The notes under the pieces were generated by a model. It was not told the DNA's origin and made no database searches. It worked only from the letters and a program-made list of their open reading frames with translations. This document shows positions 10,150-22,079 of a stretch of 64,000 bases of DNA, in pieces. This stretch comes from Adiantum capillus-veneris. Lineage: Eukaryota; Streptophyta; Polypodiopsida; Polypodiales; Pteridaceae. Within the stretch, counting starts at the first letter, position 1, and each line of letters opens with the position of its first letter. The stretch is taken from the NCBI GenBank assembly GCA_014529385.2, contig CM043971.1, forward strand, positions 90,513,840 through 90,577,839. The letters are read 5' to 3'. Made by a program: the position numbers and the translations under genes.

Positions 10150-11175
10150 CGACAATGGGTGGATCATATGCTTGTCCCAGTGTATCATGGGAAAACAGCT
10201 TGCCTAGAAGCCAGGCTCTGCAACTTGCTTCATAGCATGTTGGCATTGCAGTTAAAGGCCTGCCTTGCCAAGTACCTGTGCCGCCTTTAGCAAGGCCTCC
10301 AAGGGGCCGTGCCAACTTTCATGAGATTTTGATCAAGCACCACCATGCTCTGACCTTTGCCATCCAAGAAGCCTTGCTTCTAAATGAGATCAGTTCTCAC
10401 TCAAGCCTTGCTTGACTGTGAGTGGTTGTTGCCCACCGTGTGTTCAAAAACAAAAATATCATTCTTTTGGTAATGTTCACAAGCCTTGCTATAGCTTAAC
10501 ACAAGCCGTGCTTGTCTAAAATGATGTGCCAACATATCATATCTGTAGAAGCCATATGTTCATGCAATTCTAAAAAGTAAATAATCAATCATGTGTGTCA
10601 ATCTATAAAGAGAAATGGAATTGACCAAGCGAGTAACAACCTTGTTGTAATGGCAATCGAATAATGCTTGATAAATTTGAACCAACCCCTTGGGTGACAA
10701 TCAGTGCCTAAGTTGGAATTCACAAACCCCAACAAAATTCAAATGATTGCATAACCATTACGAAATTGAAGTGGAAACTTAAACATGAGTACCTGAAGTC
10801 TTGTCGAAAAACCCATGAAAACAGCATAGTCGAGGGTACTTGCTCTATTCCTTGGATATCTGTGCATGCAAGTAGAAAAAATATCCTCGGATGAAGTCTT
10901 ACCCATGACGACAATTTCTCCATCAATTTGGTAATGGTTTGGCTCCCTTTGAGCACTCCTAGCATGCCTTTATTGAGGCTTTTGATTCACGTATGGCTTC
11001 TTTCCATCACTTAAGTGAGAACCCAATCATAGCTATTCCCCGACAATCCATCCTTTGCCAAATCTGATGCTATGCCGATTCTGGATGCGTATGGCACCTT
11101 GCCAAATTTAACCAGGTCACGAAACCTCGCTGAATTTGTTGCCTAAGTTGGCCATACCCGCCGATGACCTGCCAT
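10150..11175. other. Gene-poor interval
   Basis: No coding sequence is recognised. The words AAGCCTTGCT/CAAGCCGTGC recur between 10270 and 10510, suggesting short degraded repeats. No termini could be fixed. Confidence 0.4.
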
Positions 11176-11691
11176 GGGATAGGCCCCTTAGGGTGACCTT
11201 AGGGCACCCTTGGGGCGCCCACCACGTGTAAAAAGTTCACCCAAGAACTTCATGGCGGCCTTTGTTGCATGCATCGGGGAGCAAGGGAGCAACAGAGTCC
11301 ATCACCGATGCTCGGATGCGGTCATCACAAAAACAAATTTTTCTAGTCTTTCTACTACACACCCGTCAAGCCTAGCCTCAGTCGATTTGGTGCACATCGA
11401 CCTCAGCTCCTTCCCCCCTCCAAGGGTTGTATCGGGATAGGCCCCTTAGGGTGACCTTAGGGCACCCTTGGGGCGCCCACCACGTGTAAAAAGTTCACCC
11501 AAGAACTTCATGGCGGCCTTTGTTGCATGCATCGGGGAGCAAGGGAGCAACAGAGTCCATCACCGATGCTCGGATGCGGTCATCACAAAAACAAATTTTT
11601 CTAGTCTTTCTACTACACACCCGTCAAGCCTAGCCTCAGTCGATTTGGTGCACATCGACCTCAGCTCCTTCCCCCCTCCAAGGGTTGTATC
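11176..11691. repeat. Perfect 258-bp direct tandem duplication
   Basis: Bases 11176-11433 and 11434-11691 appear identical, both starting GGGATAGGCC and ending AGGGTTGTATC. No substitution was seen by eye, so the duplication is recent or an assembly artefact. The two identical small ORFs beginning MGRPPRVKSSPK fall within the copies and show no family features. Confidence 0.92.
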
Positions 11692-11777
11692 CCACGGTGT
11701 TCTCCGATCATTCTTCCTCCCGCCTCTACAGGGACAGTTGCCCATGGCCTGCATGCCTTGCATGACACAATCTCGCC

Positions 11778-11780
<3 letters not shown>

Positions 11781-11852
<72 letters not shown>
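11781..11852 (+). repeat. (GA)n microsatellite, 72 bp
   Basis: Uninterrupted AG dinucleotides. Arg-Glu or Leu-Ser ORFs over it are repeat translations only. Confidence 0.95.
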
Positions 11853-11853
<1 letters not shown>

Positions 11854-11912
11854 ATGCAAATTCATGCAAAAGTTGCAGCTTCTCCCTTCCTCCATAGCTC
11901 CTTCCTCCCCCA

Positions 11913-11923
11913 CTCTGATACCA
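11913..11923 (-). promoter_or_regulatory. Probable copia primer binding site (initiator tRNA-Met)
   Basis: CTCTGATACCA is the reverse complement of TGGTATCAGAG. It is followed after one base by TGAAAGG, the expected CA end of a minus-strand LTR. The far end of the LTR and any internal coding region were not found; the (GA)n run and the 258-bp duplication occupy the position expected for its leader. Confidence 0.5.
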
Positions 11924-12239
11924 GTGAAAGGCCCATGGAATTGCCATAGTTAATCCTCCGCCCAACCTCCCTTTATAGGCCTTGCCCCTAGGATCCCGTC
12001 TCCATTGGCAACTGGCCCTTAGCCCGGATCGTGACCTCCCTTGGGTTTGCCCTTGGCATTCCATTGTTGGTGTAGCAACTTATCATTTTGTCTCCGCTCC
12101 TTGACAGGTGAGGGCAAGTTTAGACAAACTTGGCTACATAGCTCGCAAATTTTATTACCTCCTCCTCCTACTGCCCACACACGACGAAGGTACCCTCCCA
12201 AATTGCATCATATGATACACTCTCGGCCACTCTAGTAGT

Positions 12240-13609
12240 GTGATGACAGTGATCGAAGGCATGGTTTCATCTTGTGATGTTAAAGTGTACAACAAAGCAC
12301 TGCTTTTGGGGGGGGTTTGCCCAATTGAAAGTGGATCGGGAAGCTCAAAATGTTTTCATCCCCCAATCAATATTCGCTAGCAGAGATGCATACACGTGCA
12401 TCACTCCCTACCACCATGTTGTCTAAACTCCGCCTGACCACGATTTTGAAAAGATGTCATTAATGAGAATCTAGCAATATCCTAATCACAGCTTTGAGTG
12501 AAAGTAAAGGAGAGCCATGGCGATGAAAATAGATCGTGGGCTGAGGAGTCATGTATGAAGGAGAGCCATGGACGCACGCCACGAAGAAAACAGGTTGCAG
12601 ACTGAGGAGGCATACCGAGGATGTCACAATGCTGTCAGCTCGCTTGACGACGCGCAAGAGGTGGCCTGCGAGGGTGCTCTGGAGGTGTTGGAGGCGTGCG
12701 AGCAATCTTTTTTTTGAGCTTACAAATCGCGATCTCTACAACATCACATGTTAGCTCAAGCTGTTACATGAGTTGAGATTTGTGTTTGATCCTTAACTCT
12801 GTTCATTTTTTAAATGCTCACGTCAGAGTCAGAATGTAGGCTAAGGTTAGAGTCGGAAGGTGAGGATGGAATCTGAGAAAGTAATGAAGACGAGCCAGTA
12901 GTAAGTATGAGACGACCGAGTCTCGCTTTCTCTCTTAGGCGTTAAGAAATATTTTCTAAAGATATAATTTAGGTCATTTCTCTAGGTTCGTGGCAGTGAA
13001 GCAACATTGAGGAACAAAACAACTATCCATAATTCCTGTCTGCTAAATTTTTGAATATCAAGGGAATTTTTACAATTTTTTCTTAAAATCTAGGCAAGAT
13101 GCTTCCTTTTACTCTTCCTCTCAATCGGCATGTTCGCTTTTCTCAATAGCACAATTGTAAGCTGAGGCACACTTTTTCCGAACAATGCAATGAAGTCTCA
13201 CTACATCGAGATATAAAATATATTTGTTGCATAAGGTTCAATTGGGCTTGAAATGATGCACGTAATCAAGCGGGCTTGCTCACAAGTTTGAGCTGCGTCA
13301 TTTTCTTCTGCTTGTAGACTTTCTTGGGCTTCAGAACCTTGTGGTGGCCTTCCAAAGTTATGACAGTTCTGTTTCTTATGTTAGGACTATCTCTAGTTTG
13401 CAATGGGTAGGGTTGAAAATTGTGGGTGGGAGCTAGCTTGGCACATTAGGAATTAAGACGGGTTGAGCTTAAACAATTTCAAATGAATAGATTGTAGAAA
13501 TCATGAAGAGCTTTGCAAGCAATGTAGCATGGGATTTTTCTTATAGCTTAGTTCCAACTTGTAGGTGTTAAAGGAAACACAAAATTGTAGCTACATTGAT
13601 GCCATATCC
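12240..13609. other. Interval without recognisable genes
   Basis: Only short overlapping ORFs are present and none has a recognisable domain. A phrase containing GGAGAGCCATGG occurs twice near 12510 and 12560. Nothing else can be supported. Confidence 0.4.
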
Positions 13610-15135
13610 TGTAACATTTAATGGCCTAATAACTTGTGTGTAGCGGAAATGAGCATGAACATAGTGGGCATTTCATTAGAATAGATTCCTAATGAGAATT
13701 ACAAGAGTGCTTGGGTGGAGAGAGCAACAAAAAGCATAACACCTAGTTAGATAGCATCGACAATACTTTCAAAAGAGAGAGAAATTAAGCTAATGACAAC
13801 AGTTGAGGACCGGATTTGCATGGAGCCGGTCCCCCCTCCAAAAGGCTTTGTATTATGGTTTCTCCCATCAAGAGAGACATTGTACAATACAATTCTTTGT
13901 GTTCCTTCAAGACTAGTTAGTGCAATGAAGATGAAAGCTTCATGCACTAAGCAAAAATATACTTAGCAAACAAAACTTGAATTATCCCCGTTCTCAGACC
14001 CAAGACCTCACACACCTTCGAAGATGGTGAGAGCTAGCAGGGTATGAGAGTAGATTGAGAGGAAGAAGGAGTATCTTACGAGAAAGATGTACATCTCCTC
14101 ACATAATCACTCATATTAGCATAGCTTAGCTTAGTAATTAGCTTGGTAGAGAAGATGAGCATGCATTGAAGCTTGGCTCTTGGTTGGATTTGCATCCACA
14201 TGCCAAGAGAGTGTTGATGTAGGCTTCTATCTCACAAGCTTGGAGTAGGTGATGAGCTCTCCATTAAAGCTTGGGAAGAGATAGTCTTCTTTTCTTCACA
14301 CATGAGATTGTGTGAGTGTGTGTGTGTGTGTTAATGCCTTGCAAAAATCAGCCCCCTCTCTCTCTCTTGGGCGAGCCCCCTTACTATTTGCTCTTCCTAC
14401 AGCCTCATTGGCCCCCCCCAAGTCAAGCCAATCACAATTAAGCAGCATAAGTGATAGCCTTCTGACATGTGTCCCCCTTTCCCCTTTTGTGAGAGCTTTA
14501 GGTAATTAAATAATTAAACTAAACTCTCATTGGACCCCTTTGCCTCCTGGCCAATAGGAATCAGGCAAGCCATGGGGCTCCTGAATGCTCATTGGACCCT
14601 TTGGGAGACTGCCCAATAGTCTTCTAAGAGACTTAATTCTTATTGGTTTCTTTTATTAAATGTTTTTAAATTAATTAAACTAGATTTACTCTAGCTTAAT
14701 TCTCATTGGTCCACTTCAAGGGTCATCCAATAGGAATTGGGGACACCTTGTGGGCATCTGGGCTAGGGAGCTGACATGTGTCCCTAATTCCCTTTGTGTA
14801 AAGGGGCTTGTGTGTGTGTGTGTGTGGCTTTCTCTCTCATCCCCTAGAAGAAGGGCTCGCCCCCTCCAATGTAGGGATGTGCATTGACTTTGGAGAGCAC
14901 ACAAAGCATCCAATTCCCCCTAAGCTTTAACCCTTTGGGCACAACCTTTGAATTTTGGAACCTTAGCATTTTGGAAGTCTTAATGGGCTGAACCTTAGGG
15001 TCTTTTTAGCCCATTGTTGCACATGGCTCTTTTGCAGATGCCCCCCCCCTTTAGATCCCTATTTTTCCTCCTTTGGATCCCTACTGTGGCCGGTCTGCTA
15101 GCTTAACCAATATTCTAGCTTTTTCTCCCCTGGCA
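13610..15135 (-). repeat. 3' LTR of element B
   Basis: Aligns end to end with the LTR of element A after reverse complementing. Small insertions, deletions and substitutions are scattered along it; the CA microsatellite differs in length (14810-14825 here). TG...CA ends are conserved. Confidence 0.88.
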
Positions 15136-15563
15136 CTTCCCCACATTAAATGATCAGTTTAATATGAGAAAATCATTTAGGAGAATTAGATATTGATTAT
15201 TATGACATTACCTCTCTCTTGAAATCATAGTCGTCCTCGACTATGGTGTAGAGAAGATAAAGCATATTCATGAGTCCTTTTCTTAGCGGGTAGAGGATCC
15301 CTATGTTACCCTACGACATCATTCCATAATGGATGACTAGTCCATTTGGCGCTTGAGAGCCTGAGGCTGCCGCAAGCATGTCTGTACATCAGTCCTATCA
15401 GTCTTCCATAGTAGAGTGACAAGCTCTACTTGGTGTTTGGGAGACGTCGTCTCCACAAACTTGATCTAAGCATGCATACTACTTCATTTTTGTGCACAAA
15501 TAAAGAGAAAGAGAGTCTTATAAGACAAAAACTTTGTTCATTTTTAACATTTTGTACATTTTC

Positions 15564-16491
15564 TTACTCTTGGGAATCATTGTAAGCATTGACAAGGTTT
15601 AGGTTATCCTTTAATTGTATGCCTTGCATCCATCTAGCATCTTCAAAAGGATAACTCTTAAACTTAATAAGATATTGTCGGATAGTCTTACCGCCCCTTA
15701 GTACCTTGTCTTCATGTCGGAGAATGGACTTGGGCTGCAGCACCTCCTCTTGGTCCTCGATCTCCGGTGGGTCTTCAATAGGTGGTTCTTGAGGTGGCTC
15801 TCCTTTGTAAGGCTTTGATAGGCTCACATGGAAAGCATTGTGTATGAGCCAATGATTGGGCAACTTGAGTTGATAGGCCATCTCATCGATTGGCCTAAGA
15901 ATCTAGAAGGGACCATAGTACCTTTTTGCTAGTTTAGCATAGTACTTTTGGTGGCCCGTAGGATTCTTGCCCGTCGTATGCCTTAATCGAGCCTTGGGAA
16001 ACTTTAACAAGACCCAATCGTTTTCTTTAAAGACTTGGGCTCTTCTGTGCTTGTCAGCAGCAGCCTTTTGCCTTTGCTGTGAGATAGAGATAGCATCCTT
16101 AATCTTTTGAAAAGATTCTTGTAGGTCTCGGCTATACTCATCTGCAACGAAGATCTTCCCATGTACCTTAAGTAGCAATGGACTTTTTGATCTTCCCTCA
16201 ATTACCTCGAAAGGTGATTTTCCCGTGGAAGTATGTACAGTGTTATTGTAAGCATACTCCACTAAGGATAAGTACTTCTCCCATTGGGATATTTGATCTA
16301 CTTCCATTACATAGGCTTTTAGTAGATCGAGAATTGCTAGGTTAGCTATTTCACTTCGGCCATCCGTTTGTGGATGATAGGCCGAAGAGAAATTTAGCCT
16401 TGTCTCTAAATTCTCAAAGAGACCCTTCCAGAAGTTATTGGTCATTCTAGGATCTCTATCCGGCTCTATGGACATTGGCAAGCCATGGTAC
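15564..16491 (-). pseudogene. pol: Element B integrase C-terminal half and chromodomain
   Basis: Matches residues from YHGLPMSI onward of element A integrase. The catalytic D (DRDPR) and the E region (RSEIAN) are present, but the first catalytic D and the zinc finger are lost beyond the copia insertion. The frame is interrupted by a TAG near 15901-15903, where element A has the glutamine codon CAG within YYGPFQILRP, a C-to-T change. The chromodomain (RQYLIKFKSYPFEDARW) is intact. An SVSD to SEPD change lies just before the catalytic motif. Confidence 0.88.
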
Positions 16492-16697
16492 TGATGGGGT
16501 ATAAAGCCCAATGTGGTCGCCCAGGTAAGTGGGCGGGCCGCCAGGTATGTACACATATTCTTTTGTAAAAACCTAATAAGAACTCACTATGCTCTACACA
16601 TTACAGTAGAGCGAGTTCACCATATCGTCGTGCTCTTCTTCTCGCACTCTCTCTCGCGTCGCACTTCCGCTCGTACTCCTTCAACTGGTATCAGAGG
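16492..16697 (+). repeat. Copia 5' LTR and primer binding site
   Basis: The LTR begins TGATGGGGTATAAAG exactly where chromovirus B homology ends and finishes TTCA at 16683. TATAAA sits at 16500-16505, very near the LTR start, and a CT-rich stretch precedes the primer site. TGGTATCAGAGG follows at 16686. At 192 bp it is short for an LTR but within the range seen for plant copia elements. Confidence 0.75.
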
Positions 16698-17724
16698 TCA
16701 GATCGAGGCTCGGGGCAGCACTGCAGGAGGCTAGAGTCACTAGCCCAGATTGGAGTGAAATTCGATAGGCAAAGACACGGTGTGCTCAGAATTTCATTCT
16801 GAGGTCATCTTGGTCACCGTTCGGCTTCGACAAAGTTCTGCGCAGGCCATTTTCGACTACGTGGTCTCAACGGGTGCATATCCGACTCTGCAAATTTGGG
16901 GTTTTCGGCATACGACTGCAGATGCTGAGGATATCGACACTCCCAGAGTGGCAAGGACGGCTCACAGTTCTTGGAGACGTGTCACATACGACACGGGCGC
17001 ATCTACACACAGACTGTAGGCGACATCCACTAGTTCATCAGGTAGCTTGTGTTTGCTGCTTGATATTCCAAATGTCATCCTGACATTACAGGTACTTCCA
17101 CATGGGATGTATTGTCAGAGATGATGTATGTCTGTTGAGGGTTTGCTGGCTGTGAGTCACGCAGCAAACAACCGCCACTGCGGTTACAGCATACACTGGG
17201 AAATTTGTGGATGTATGACTTTGTGGGAAGTCTATGTACTATCAGATTTACTACAGCCTTTGTTGAGGGTCAAGTGAGGTTTTATTGAGTTGGGGGATTC
17301 TCGAATGTTGAGATCCTTTCGGTGATACAGGTCTTGGAGCGATCCCTCAAGCACCCTTAGATAGGCAGCTAGGATGTATTGACTGTGAGTTAGACAGTTG
17401 GGATTGCATCTTTGCTTTACTGCCGTTGAGGCAATTTCACAGTCTATGCTTACAGGACAGTGACAGGACAGTCAGAGACAGTACAGGTGCAGGACAGGTT
17501 TACCCATAGCTTACAGTGTCAGAGAGACAGTGTTTTTTGAGCTGTTTTTTGGTCTGTTTTTGAGTACACCAGAGCCATTTTACAAAGGAGACTCTGCCAA
17601 AATTTCTGCAGAATCTGAAGCTTTCTTGGTTCATTTGACACGTTGATATTGGTTCAGAGGTCAGTTTACAGGGGAAACTTTGCCGAATTTTTCCCAGGAA
17701 AGTAAACCACTGTGAAACGTAGCT

Positions 17725-20367
17725 ATGGCTGGATCACAGGACACTGCTCTTTACAATATCAAGAAGCTGGATGGAACCAATTTCCCATTGTGGAAGAAGC
17801 AGATTTGGCATGTGTTGGTACAAAAGAAGCAGATAAAACCTATAAAGCTCAAGGGGATAAAACCAGAAGATATGGACGAAGATGAATGGAGCGAAATGGA
17901 TGAATTGGCACTTTCTACCATTATGCTGACTTTGGCAGAAAGCGTTTACTTCAATGTAGCATACGAGATGTCGGCTTATCAAGCATGGTTAAAGCTGAGT
18001 GATCTTTATGAGAAGCAAAGTGCAGCTTCACAGGTATACTGGCTTAAGAAGCTTGTTGACTTGAAGATGAAAGAAGGGACACCTATGTCCAATCATCTGA
18101 ATGAATTCAATACAATCTACAGTCAGTTGTCAGCTCAAGGTGTCAAGTTTGATGAACCTGTTAGAGCTATGTTCCTATTGATCACATTGCCGAAAATTTG
18201 GGACACTTTTCACACAGCTTTGAGTAATTCTGCACCTCCAGATGGTTTGAACATAGCAGGTGTAGAAGGAAGTCTGCTCACTGAAGAAACCAATAGAAAG
18301 ACAATGGACAAAGGCAAAGGAACAGCCTTAGTTGTCAGGGGAAGGACCAAAGAAAAGTACAAAGGTGGAAAGAGGAATCAGTCTCGTAGCAAGTCCCACA
18401 GTGCTAAAGGCAAGAGTGACATAGAATGCTACCATTGTGGCAAGAAGGGTCACATGAAAAGAGACTGCAGAGAATGGAAAGCAGAAAAAGGCAAAGAGAA
18501 AGCTGAAGACCATGGTGAGAAGAACAAGTCCTCAGTGAAGATTCAAGAAATAAATGTGACAAACACTGTTGCAGAGGATGACAGTCTAGTGTCAGGAGAC
18601 ATCTACTTCTTGAAGAATACAATGGACTCAGCTCTTCTTACAGCATCTGATGGAAATGCACTGAGTGACTGGATTATAGACTCGAGGGCATCACTTCATG
18701 TGTCTCCAAACAAGGAGTGGTTTACTTCTTATGTGACCACTAAAGATCATGTTCGGCTAGGCAATGGGCAGACATGTGAGATCTTAGGTGTTGGAGATGT
18801 TCAATTGAAGTTTCAGAATGGCTCTTCTTTCACGCTGAAGAATGTGAGACATGTTCCCGCAATTACAAAGAGCTTGATCAGCACAGGCTTACTTGATGAT
18901 GCTGGCTACGTCACCACTTTTGGACAGAACATGTGGAAGATATCCAAGGGTTCTATGACAGTAGCACATGGAGTAAAGTCTGGAGGACTTTACATGATTT
19001 ATGTATCAAATGTCTCTAAAAATTTAATCAATGTAACCGAGCAGCCGAACGTTTCTTTGTGGCATAGCCGGTTAGGACATATGTCCAAGAAGGGAATGGA
19101 AATCTTGTCTCGTTCTGGTTATTTTCCTGGCTTTTCATTTAATGATTTTGAATTTTGTGAACATTGTCTGTATGGTAAGCAAACACAGCAGCCACATAAG
19201 CATAGAAGCAGTAGAAGAGATACACAGTTGGCACTTGTTCATAGTGATTTGTGTGGACCTATGCCTAGCCTATCTCTAGGGGGAGCTTCTTACTTTATGA
19301 CATTTATAGATGATTACTCGAGGAAAGTATGGGTTTACTTTCTCAAGCACAAGGATGAAGCGTTTAGTGTTTTCAAAATGTTTGTGACACTTGTGGAGAA
19401 TCAGAGTGGCAAGAAGCTTAAATGCTTACGCACTGACAATGGTGGAGAGTATGTTTCAAAGGCCTTTCAGGACTTTTGTGAGTCAAAAGGTATAAAGCGT
19501 GAACTTAATGCTCCTTAAAATCCTCCTCAAAATGGTGTTGCTGAGAGGATGAATAGGACCATACAAGAGAAGGTCAGAAGTATGTTGTCTAATGCACATC
19601 TGCCAAATGGGTTTTGGGCTGAAGCTGTATCAACAGCTGTTCATCTTGTAAATAGATCTCCTAGCAAGGTTTTGCAGAAGGATTCAATGCCAGAGATGGT
19701 ATGGTCAGGCAAAATGCCCTCATACAAGCATCTCAGAGTCTTTGGCTGTGAGGCATATACTCACGTTCCAAAGGAATTTAGGAACAAACTTGAGCCAAAG
19801 AGTAGAAAGTGCATCTTTCTAGGCTATGGTAATTTTGGTGAGATGGGGTACAGACTTTGGGATCCCGAATCCAGAAAGGTTGTCCACAGCAATGATGTTC
19901 ACTTTAATGAATCCAAATATCATTCTAAACCAGAGAGGGTTGAGGAGATTAGAAGAGTTGTCTTCCAAGAAGATGGACCTGCACGTGCAAGACAAAATTT
20001 CAAGGCTCAAGAGGAGCAAGGACAGGATAGAGTGGAACCACAGGTTGTGGCTGAGCCTGAGCCACCTATTGTGCGTAGATCTGGACGTGTCACGCGACCT
20101 CCTGATAGGTTTGTTCCATCTATGAACTATGTCATGTTGACTGATTGCAATGAGCCTTCATGTTACAAGGAAGCAGTGCAAATGAAGGACTCCGGGAATT
20201 GGCAATTGGCCATGCAGTCAGAGATGACATCTCTGAATAAAAACAAGATATGGAAGCTAGTTAAATTACCACAGGGCAAAAAGGCTCTACCTTGTAAATG
20301 GGTTTACAGGTATAAGATCACCGCTCATGATAGTCAGCCAAAGTACAAAGCAAGGCTTGTTGCCAAA
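17725..20367 (+). pseudogene. Copia Gag-Pol: gag, CCHC, protease, integrase, RT start
   Basis: The first frame (17725-19518) begins with a copia gag domain (LDGTNFPLWKKQI), then a CCHC knuckle CYHCGKKGHMKRDC from residue 235. The protease motif reads DSRAS at residue 319 instead of DSGAS; the G-to-R change should abolish activity. The GAG-pre-integrase region has the HHCC pattern (HSRLGHM...CEHC), and the integrase core has D (HSDLCGP), D (RTDNGGEY) and E (GVAERMNRT). TAA at 19516-19518 replaces the glutamine codon expected between NAP and NPPQNG, and the frame continues unchanged to 20367. The RT begins (ALPCKWVYRYK...YKARLVAK) and is then cut off. It is inactive on three counts: dead protease, stop codon and missing RT. 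Confidence 0.9.
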
Positions 20368-20849
20368 AAGTGAGATAGCCAATCTTACGACACTCGATTT
20401 ACTCAAGACTTATGTTATCGACATAGATCAATGCTCACAATGGGAAAAGTACTTAACTCTTGTAGAGTATGCCTACAATAATACTGTACATACTTCTACA
20501 GGAAAAGCACCTTTTGAGATCATTGAGGGAAGACCTTAAAGTCCCTTACTACTCAAAGTACATGGGAAGATCTCCGCTGCTGATGAGTATAGCCGTGACC
20601 TACAAGAATATTTTCAAAAGATTAAGGAGGTTATATCCATCTCTCAACAAAGGTAAAAAGTTGCTGCTGACAAGCAGAGGGCCTTAACATTCAAAGAAAA
20701 TGATTGGGTTTTACTTAAGTTTCCTAAGGCTCGATTAAGGCAAACGACTCGCAAAAATACTATGGGCCATCAAAAGTGCTACGCTAAGATAGCAAAAAGA
20801 TACTACGGTCCTTTTCAAATTTTGAAACCTATCAAATGAGACGGCATAC
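20368..20849 (+). pseudogene. Chromovirus fragment C, integrase C-terminal part (left piece)
   Basis: Picks up chromovirus integrase at SEIANLTTLDLLKTY and runs through VEYAYNNTVHTSTGKAPFEIIEG to YYGPFQILKPI, with a TAA at 20537 and small indels. It stops at CGGCATAC, inside the codons equivalent to EMAYQL of element A. The remainder of the same reading (AYQLKFPNHGLI) is found at 50550-50608, 29.7 kb away, after an identical CGGCATAC. Fragment C is therefore one piece split by an insertion. Confidence 0.85.
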
Positions 20850-20870
20850 CCCGGGGAGTTCACTTAGTGT
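20842..20870 (+). other. Left target duplication and left terminal inverted repeat
   Basis: CGGCATAC at 20842-20849 is the target copy and CCCGGGGAGTTCACT follows from 20850. About 37 bases in, TATCACGTGCG forms a subterminal motif shared with the MITE and with the 6655 terminus. Confidence 0.82.
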
Positions 20871-21838
20871 AACATTCCTATATCACGTGCGTTCGAGACC
20901 CCTATTAAAAACCCCTATGTACCAAAAAATACTCATTCTCTTACACCCCTCTGTAAATTTCATCTAAGATTATATATCCCTAATTGTACATATAATTTTT
21001 GTGAAATGAAATAATAACTTCCCTTCATTAAGAGTTACTTTTTTTCTTAAAATGCACTTGAAAGGGTCACAAAACATAATAACAAAAACTTTATGACACA
21101 TTATCCACATTCAAATCTAAAAGCTTAAAAAATATCGATCTAAATGATCATGTTAAGACTTTTGTCAAGAGCTTTTGAAAATTGCCTTGTAATTACATAG
21201 TTGTAATACGGACACATAGTGACAAGAATGCTGTGTTGTGTTGTGGTTAGCTTGGTCTCTTAGGGATTCTTTTGTATGTCTTTTGGTGGAAGTACAAGGT
21301 GTCTTACTGTAGCATTTATGCTCTTTATATAGTTTCCAAGGTTCTGAGTAGCAAAAGAGGCAACTTACACAAGCTTTTTTCCGACGATTATTACAACGTC
21401 ACGACACTCATAAATGTGGAAACATGCACATAAACTTAAGTGCACTACACTTACATCAGTTTGGTGAATCATTAGAGCTAGCATTCCTTCTCCATAAGCA
21501 AAATTATGTACATAAAGCTTGCTATACTTGTGCTACCTAGATGACTAGTTGATTTTACAACCATTGGCCTACTTTTTTGCATGCGTCGGCTAGGTTGACT
21601 TTGACTAAGCAGTCAAAAAGGCCAAGCAAGGAGAATATATTATAAAAACCACACCTCATAACAATCAAAAAAGAAGAAAGATCCCAGGAAAGTTTAGGAC
21701 ACAAGTCCATAGATTTCAAAATGTGACCACATCGCCATTGCACTTCCACTTGGTTCAAGTTGTGTTAAAATGATGAGTGGAGCTAGAGTTTCTTCTCTGG
21801 GAGCATTACTAGTTTGTCAAGCTTCAGATATGCAAGTC

Positions 21839-21977
<139 letters not shown>

Positions 21978-22079
21978 AATATGATATTTAGAAAATGCAA
22001 GAGGCTGATCTAATAGACCAAAAAAGTTAAGATAGTGGCATATCTTGCAATAAGGCACATTGCCACATTCCTTCAAGAT

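Larger units (their letters stand above)
13610..16491 (-). mobile_element. Ty3/gypsy chromovirus, element B (3' half)
   Basis: Reading on the minus strand, this holds the integrase from YHGLPMSI to the end, the chromodomain, a 3' UTR, a polypurine tract (15136-15145) and a full 3' LTR (13610-15135, 1526 bp, TGCCA...TTACA). It is the same family as element A. The upstream half is absent because the copia element at 16492 lies exactly at CCATGGTACT in integrase, where element A continues with CTTGAAAAT. The A and B copies face each other (A on +, B on -), so both LTRs in the window are 3' LTRs. Confidence 0.9.
16492..20367 (+). mobile_element. Ty1/copia retrotransposon, 3' truncated
   Basis: 5' LTR 16492-16683 (192 bp, TGATGGGG...TTCA), a two-base spacer, the primer site TGGTATCAGAGG at 16686-16697 (initiator tRNA-Met type), a leader of about 1 kb, then gag-protease-integrase-RT in copia order. 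The element is inserted in chromovirus B. It ends abruptly at the start of the RT domain, where it is joined to a chromovirus fragment through a GCCAAA microhomology, so most of RT, the RNase H and the 3' LTR are missing. No target-site duplication can be checked because the right end is gone. Confidence 0.88.
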
